Source: Lachnospiraceae bacterium AM48-27BH
GTDB taxonomy: Bacteria > Bacillota > Clostridia > Lachnospirales > Lachnospiraceae
Length of the DNA: 54,130 bases
Direction of reading: 5' to 3'
Assembly (NCBI GenBank): GCA_003478355.1
Contig: QUFC01000029.1
Span: 1-54,130, forward strand
In this document: piece by piece, positions 53,564-54,130 of the stretch
Layout: the number at the start of each line of letters is the position of its first letter
Numbering within the stretch: the stretch's first letter is position 1
Program-made: the position numbers and the translations under genes
The notes under the pieces: model-generated
What the model saw: only the letters and a program-made list of their open reading frames with translations
Told to the model about the DNA's origin: nothing
The model's database searches: none

Positions 53564-53593
53564 GTGACTCCTTTCCTGAAACGAAAAAAGCAC

Positions 53594-53760
53594 CTGTCAT
53601 TTTCAAAACGAAAATAGCAAGTGCCTTAAAGTTCCATATTTAATTTTAGGTACAAAAAAGCAGGAAACCTTTTCGGATCTCCTGCTTAGTAAAGCTGTGA
53701 AGATTTAATTGTGGTTGGGTTGCCAGTTATACAAACTGGGATTTTTCTTTTTAGAATGAA
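53594..53760. other. Intergenic hairpin region right of the primase gene
   Basis: No gene. Inverted arms AGCAGG/CCTGCT (about 53657-53687), ATTTTC/GAAAAT (about 53600-53617) and CCAGTT/AACTGG (about 53721-53737) give three hairpins. The last probably terminates the leftward gene at 53761. Confidence 0.5.
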
Positions 53761-54120
53761 TTATTTATTTTCTACAATAGCACCATATTTCGTATGCGGA
53801 AGATATTGTACCTTTAAATAAGTATTTTTATCAACATACCTTGAAAATACTGTGATTTCGATTTCATCATCTTTAACTTTATCATATAGAAAAATACTTC
53901 TTCTTTCAGAAGATATATCTGCACCACCATGAGATTGTTCAGTTACATATCCTTCTGCATAACTATACTGTTTGTTTATGATGTAAGGCATATCTAAAAC
54001 AAAATCTTTCAAATATAAGATTAAAAGAATAGCTACTATAACAAGAATGGTATTATCCAATCGAAGAAATATTATATCATTTTTTCCAGTATATTTCTTT
54101 TTTATCGCTTCTTTAATCAA
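53761..54120 (-). CDS. Membrane-anchored hypothetical protein, possibly partial
   Basis: A 119-residue protein with one hydrophobic segment at about 22-42 (NTILVIVAILLILYLKDF) and a soluble C-terminus. The start shown is TTG at 54120, and the frame remains open toward the window edge, so the true start may lie outside. The family is unknown. The DNA is AT-rich like the left flank, suggesting a return to host-type sequence. Confidence 0.55.
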   Translation of the reverse strand: MIKEAIKKKYTGKNDIIFLRLDNTILVIVAILLILYLKDFVLDMPYIINKQYSYAEGYVTEQSHGGADISSERRSIFLYDKVKDDEIEITVFSRYVDKNTYLKVQYLPHTKYGAIVENK

Positions 54121-54130
54121 AAATATCGAA

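Overview
The window is low-to-medium GC Firmicutes DNA, most like a gut Lachnospiraceae or Ruminococcaceae. This rests on AGGAGG ribosome sites, TTGACA/TATAAT promoters with 16-17 bp spacers, and mobile-element families common in those bacteria. It is a mosaic. AT-rich flanks (about 1-7170 and about 53600-54130) surround a more GC-rich integrative or mobilizable element.

Left flank (1-7170): a 5'-truncated tyrosine recombinase, an IS200/IS605 element (tnpA, tnpB, probable guide RNA end), a DEDDh exonuclease overlapping a YaiI/YqxD-family gene, a hipBA toxin-antitoxin pair with a clear palindromic operator, a small membrane protein, and a gene whose 5' end is lost at about 7170. Integration module (7203-14980): an N-terminally truncated large serine recombinase, then an operon of three apparently intact large serine recombinases and one small catalytic-domain-only paralogue in which the nucleophilic serine is alanine. 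Upstream lie a small conserved gene, a long structured leader, and a sigma-70 region-4-like gene.

Control and cargo (15670-27375): a divergent promoter with nested palindromes separates a leftward operon (unnamed protein, ImmA/IrrE-like peptidase, zinc-ribbon protein) from a rightward set (XRE regulator, second ImmA/IrrE-like peptidase, third HExxH protein, hypotheticals). Next come an AlkZ-related protein, flavodoxin, flavin reductase with HxlR regulator, SRPBCC protein, macro-domain protein (frameshifted), Y-family DNA polymerase, GNAT, YolD-like protein, vWA protein and SIMPL protein. Mobilization (27376-29270): an oriT-like hairpin cluster, a MobC-like protein and a MOBP-type relaxase.

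Defence (29447-42925): XRE regulator, hsdM, an hsdS shuffling locus with its own tyrosine recombinase and silent cassettes, a HEPN/AbiU2-like protein, hsdR (frameshifted), a NYN-nuclease protein, a DinG/XPD-type helicase and an unknown frameshifted gene. Transfer-support operon, leftward (51160 to 44401): 5'-truncated topoisomerase III, PP-loop PAPS-reductase-like protein, ArdC-like protein, MutS-domain-I-like protein, TTRAP-like protein, ArdA fusion protein and a Cys-rich small protein. Right end: CHC2 primase, VapE-like ATPase, iteron-like repeats and a frameshifted TnpW, probably from a second element that may match the truncated recombinase at 7203.

The strongest signals for follow-up are the invertible hsdS locus with perfect 20-bp inverted repeats embedded among HEPN, NYN and DinG genes; the serine-recombinase triplet with a serine-less partner; a 43-45 bp regulatory block present twice; and C-terminal tails shared by otherwise unrelated proteins of the antirestriction operon. 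At least four genes carry apparent one-base deletions, which could be real decay or sequence error. No rRNA, tRNA or CRISPR array was found.
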